A stretch of 7,153 bases of DNA, from positions 1 through 7,153 of the forward strand of contig JANNHY010000246.1 of assembly GCA_031404635.1 (NCBI GenBank), given 5' to 3'. Origin of the DNA: JAENVT01 sp031404635. GTDB lineage: Bacteria > Actinomycetota > Acidimicrobiia > Acidimicrobiales > Ilumatobacteraceae. The translations under genes and the position numbers were made by a program. Below are positions 5,436 through 7,153 of this stretch, piece by piece (the first letter of the stretch is position 1; each line of letters opens with the position of its first letter). The notes beneath the pieces were generated by a model that was not told the origin of the DNA, ran no database searches, and saw only the letters and a program-made list of their open reading frames with translations.

Positions 5436-6812
5436 TCAACGAGCAATAGTGGGCATCACCTGCACGGTTCGATCTTGCCTTCTGCTCATTGCGGCGGGAT
5501 TGAACTGGTGTCCATCGGTTCGCTCGTTGTCGACCTGCACAGGGGTGAGGATTGTGGCATCGAAGCTGCCGTCGATCACGCCGTGCTTCTTGCGCAGTCG
5601 GCGCATACGTCGGGTGAGCAGCTCGGGGCGCAGGGGAGTACTGCAGGTGGGGTCGAGGCTGAACACGAAGCCATTCGAGGCAACGCTGGTACCGCGGGCG
5701 GCTGCCCGAGTATCCATCTCGGCAAGGTGCTGTCGGAGTAGCTCGACGGTTGCCTCGTCGAGGTTGACTGCTCGGCTGCTCTTCGTCTTTGTTTGTTTCT
5801 CGACGACGATTCCGCCGGCATCGTTGATCGCCGTGTCGACGATGAGTTCTTGCCGCTCGAGGTGCAGTCGATCGCGGCGCAGACCCGACAGCTCACCTCG
5901 TCGCAGACCAGTCGTCGCTGCGAGCTTGAGAACCGGGGCGAGCACTTCGTCGTGTTCCTCGGCGGTGGCGAGCAGGCGCAACAGCTCGTCCAGCTCGGGT
6001 GCGGTGGGGTGACGTGGCGTATGTGTGCTGGTCGGCAACTCGAAGCCGTCGACGGGGTTGCTGGTCACCTTGCGGTGATGTTTTCCCCATTTGAACGCGC
6101 CGCTCAGCAATGCTCGGGCGTTGTTCATCCTGCTGCGCGACGGTCCGGCTCGGCGCATGCTGTTGAAGGCCTTGTCGAGTTCGGCCGTGGTGATCGAGTT
6201 GGCCCGTTTGTGGCCGATCGGGTCTTTCAGCCAGTGGGAGTAGGCGTCTGCGTAGCCGGTGAGTGTGGAGTGATCGAGACCTCGGTCCTGTCGGGCGAAC
6301 TCGAGATACCAGGCAACCAGACCGTCGACCGTCAACTGCATGTCGCCTCGACGAGGGAGGTGGTGCCCGTCGCCGACCTCGGTGACAAGTGCGGCCAACG
6401 CTGTGGCCGCGTCCTTTCGAGTGCCGTAGATGGTGCGGAACGTGCGGCGACGCTGTCCGAGGCGATCGACGCCGGCTGTGACGCCGATCTTCCACACTCC
6501 GGGCGAGGTCGCGGCAATCGTCCCGGCGCCTCGCGGTGATCGCTTCTTCGACGGTGATGCCGACGAGATGGGGCGTTGATCGAGTTGTAGATGGTCCACT
6601 CGCACGCAAGCGGGTTCGCCGGTGCACGACAGAACCCGGACACCGTCGGGCACCGGACCGTTGTCGATCTCCCACGCGGCTCGAGCCGCGGTGAGCAACT
6701 TGCCGTCGACGCGGACCTGACCGCCACCACCGGGCAACCTCGCGCCCAGCCAAATGTGATGAACCCCGGAGCGGTCAACTCTTGCTTCGAACCGTGCTCT
6801 GTCGAGCGGCAT
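5436..6812 (-). CDS. Tyrosine recombinase (integrase) with HNH-like N-terminus, catalytic end degraded
   Basis: The reading frame gives 458 residues. Residues about 8-78 look like a degenerate HNH_3 module (W21.G, GQVRVDG, AAWE, GPVPDGV, Cys63, Cys69, H74-L75) with the usual catalytic His positions changed. Residues 97-145 resemble an arm-binding/AP2-like domain (GTIAA..GVWKIGV.AG.., RRTFRTIYGTRKDA). Residues 160-260 are the SAM-like core-binding domain (LVAWYLEFARQ..., MNNARALLSGAFKWG). Residues 270 on are catalytic: Arg304 in TGLRRGEL and Lys344 in TKTKSSRAV. After residue 420 the H-x-x-R box is scrambled, and the frame stops at TIAR before the nucleophile Tyr. A one-base shift at 5446-5451 gives His-Tyr in another frame. 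It starts 110 nt from the tRNA-Lys 3' end, the normal integrase position. Start chosen for the complete HNH-like domain; no clear Shine-Dalgarno. Probably inactive, so a pseudogene call is also defensible. Confidence 0.85.
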   Translation of the reverse strand: MPLDRARFEARVDRSGVHHIWLGARLPGGGGQVRVDGKLLTAARAAWEIDNGPVPDGVRVLSCTGEPACVRVDHLQLDQRPISSASPSKKRSPRGAGTIAATSPGVWKIGVTAGVDRLGQRRRTFRTIYGTRKDAATALAALVTEVGDGHHLPRRGDMQLTVDGLVAWYLEFARQDRGLDHSTLTGYADAYSHWLKDPIGHKRANSITTAELDKAFNSMRRAGPSRSRMNNARALLSGAFKWGKHHRKVTSNPVDGFELPTSTHTPRHPTAPELDELLRLLATAEEHDEVLAPVLKLAATTGLRRGELSGLRRDRLHLERQELIVDTAINDAGGIVVEKQTKTKSSRAVNLDEATVELLRQHLAEMDTRAAARGTSVASNGFVFSLDPTCSTPLRPELLTRRMRRLRKKHGVIDGSFDATILTPVQVDNERTDGHQFNPAAMSRRQDRTVQVMPTIAR

Positions 6813-6818
6813 TCCGAA

Positions 6819-6880
6819 AATCTATCGAACTTCGATGGCACAGTCCGTGGCACCTGTTGGTGCCTATCTCATTCGATAGA
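6819..6880 (-). promoter_or_regulatory. Inverted repeats and possible promoter upstream of integrase
   Basis: TCTATCGAA (6821-6829) and TTCGATAGA (6872-6880) are a perfect 9-bp inverted repeat 42 bp apart. Between them GGCACC-TGTT-GGTGCC (6849-6864) is a 6-bp hairpin. On the minus strand TAGATT (6819-6824) fits a -10 box 6 nt before the integrase ATG, which would make the message leaderless; it overlaps the left arm. I see no good -35. The arms may be repressor or integrase arm-type binding sites. Repeats are seen; roles are inferred. Confidence 0.45.
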
Positions 6881-6922
6881 CTCTCGATCGATTCCTGAAA
6901 GTGCTACTGACCTGGTACTTCT

Positions 6923-6997
6923 TGGTGCGCCCCCTGGGTTTCGAACCCAGAACCTGCGGATTAAGAGTCCGTTGCTCTGCCGTTGAGCTAGAGGCGC
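6923..6997 (-). tRNA. tRNA-Lys (anticodon CTT)
   Basis: The cloverleaf folds by eye: acceptor GCGCCTC with GGGGCGC (one T-G pair), D-stem GCTC/GAGC, anticodon arm ACGGA-CTCTTAA-TCCGC giving anticodon CTT, T-arm CTGGG-TTCGAAA-CCCAG, discriminator A, and an encoded CCA at 6923-6925. The outermost anticodon pair is A-C, a mismatch. Its 3' end faces the integrase gene, making it the likely attachment site. Confidence 0.95.
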
Positions 6998-7032
6998 ATC
7001 GCCCAGGCCGGAAGCCAGGACCCGAGCAGTGT

Positions 7033-7052
7033 AGGGGCACCGGAGTGCCCCT
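7033..7052. other. Hairpin between the two tRNA genes
   Basis: AGGGGCAC-CGGA-GTGCCCCT is a perfect 8-bp stem with a 4-nt loop, in the 67-nt spacer between tRNA-His and tRNA-Lys. There is no T-run after it on either strand, so it is not a standard terminator. It may be a processing signal in a shared tRNA transcript. Confidence 0.5.
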
Positions 7053-7064
7053 GAACTGTTCGAT

Positions 7065-7141
7065 TGGGGTGACCGACGGGGCTCGAACCCGCGACATCCA
7101 GTACCACAAACTGGCGCTCTACCAGCTGAACTACGGCCACC
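7065..7141 (-). tRNA. tRNA-His (anticodon GTG)
   Basis: Acceptor GTGGCCG pairs with CGGTCAC, with the extra G at position -1 (base 7141) opposite C73, the identity mark of tRNA-His. The anticodon arm is CCAGT-TTGTGGT-ACTGG (anticodon GTG), the T-arm GCGGG-TTCGAGC-CCCGT, with encoded CCA at 7065-7067. It is transcribed toward tRNA-Lys, probably in the same transcript. Confidence 0.95.
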
Positions 7142-7153
7142 ATGTAGAACTTC

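Noticed and set aside
5893..6753. Minus-strand 286-codon frame overlapping the integrase
   Set aside because: A shifted reading of the integrase gene with Arg/His-rich, low-information sequence.
1..7153. CRISPR array, rRNA, insertion-sequence ends
   Set aside because: No regularly spaced identical repeats, no conserved rRNA segments, and no transposase motifs or flanking terminal repeats seen.

Overview
The window is a high-GC stretch that looks actinobacterial, possibly Acidimicrobiia (Ilumatobacter-like). The reasons are G/C-ending codons, Thr/Ser/Pro-rich linkers after membrane anchors and lipoboxes, a Lon-type (S16) secreted-protease domain of the YlbL kind, likely leaderless promoters, and tRNA genes with encoded CCA ends. 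The taxonomic reading is inference. It reads as an accessory or eroding region next to a tRNA pair rather than a conserved core operon.

Layout, left to right. The left edge (1-492, +) is the 3' part of a Lon-like protease gene with its Ser-Lys dyad. About 530 bases without a convincing gene follow (493-1025), including a small imperfect 12-bp tandem repeat. A minus-strand excisionase-like HTH gene (1026-1349) abuts a plus-strand remnant of an ECF sigma factor that keeps only region 4 (about 1350-1499). This remnant overlaps by 11 nt a full-length membrane protein (1489-2970, +) with one transmembrane segment and a large LolA/RseB-like exterior, in the position of an anti-sigma or sigma-linked sensor. 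Convergent to it is a minus-strand PQQ-propeller-like lipoprotein gene (2996-4297) whose 3' quarter no longer looks like a propeller.

A minus-strand type II toxin-antitoxin operon follows: a Phd/YefM-like antitoxin (5029-5355) overlaps a PIN-domain VapC-like toxin (4536-5063). A two-box TGTACA operator sits over its promoter. Next is a tyrosine recombinase (5436-6812, -) with a degenerate HNH-like N-terminal domain, starting 110 nt from the 3' end of tRNA-Lys(CTT). A tRNA-His(GTG) lies beyond it, at the right edge.

How it fits together: integrase beside a tRNA 3' end, excisionase-like HTH gene and toxin-antitoxin pair are the usual parts of a tRNA-integrated element. I see no copy of the tRNA 3' end elsewhere in the window, so the far end is either outside it or lost. 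Several genes show decay. The integrase has apparently compensating frameshifts through its H-x-x-R box and a later frameshift that puts the His-Tyr pair out of frame. The sigma factor has lost its front, and the lipoprotein has lost its tail. The best reading is an old, probably immobilised element with a live-looking toxin-antitoxin pair and an orphaned sensor. I found no clearly new defence or metabolic system. The most unusual items are the HNH-like/integrase fusion, the sigma gene truncated at the HTH gene, and the operator of the toxin-antitoxin pair.
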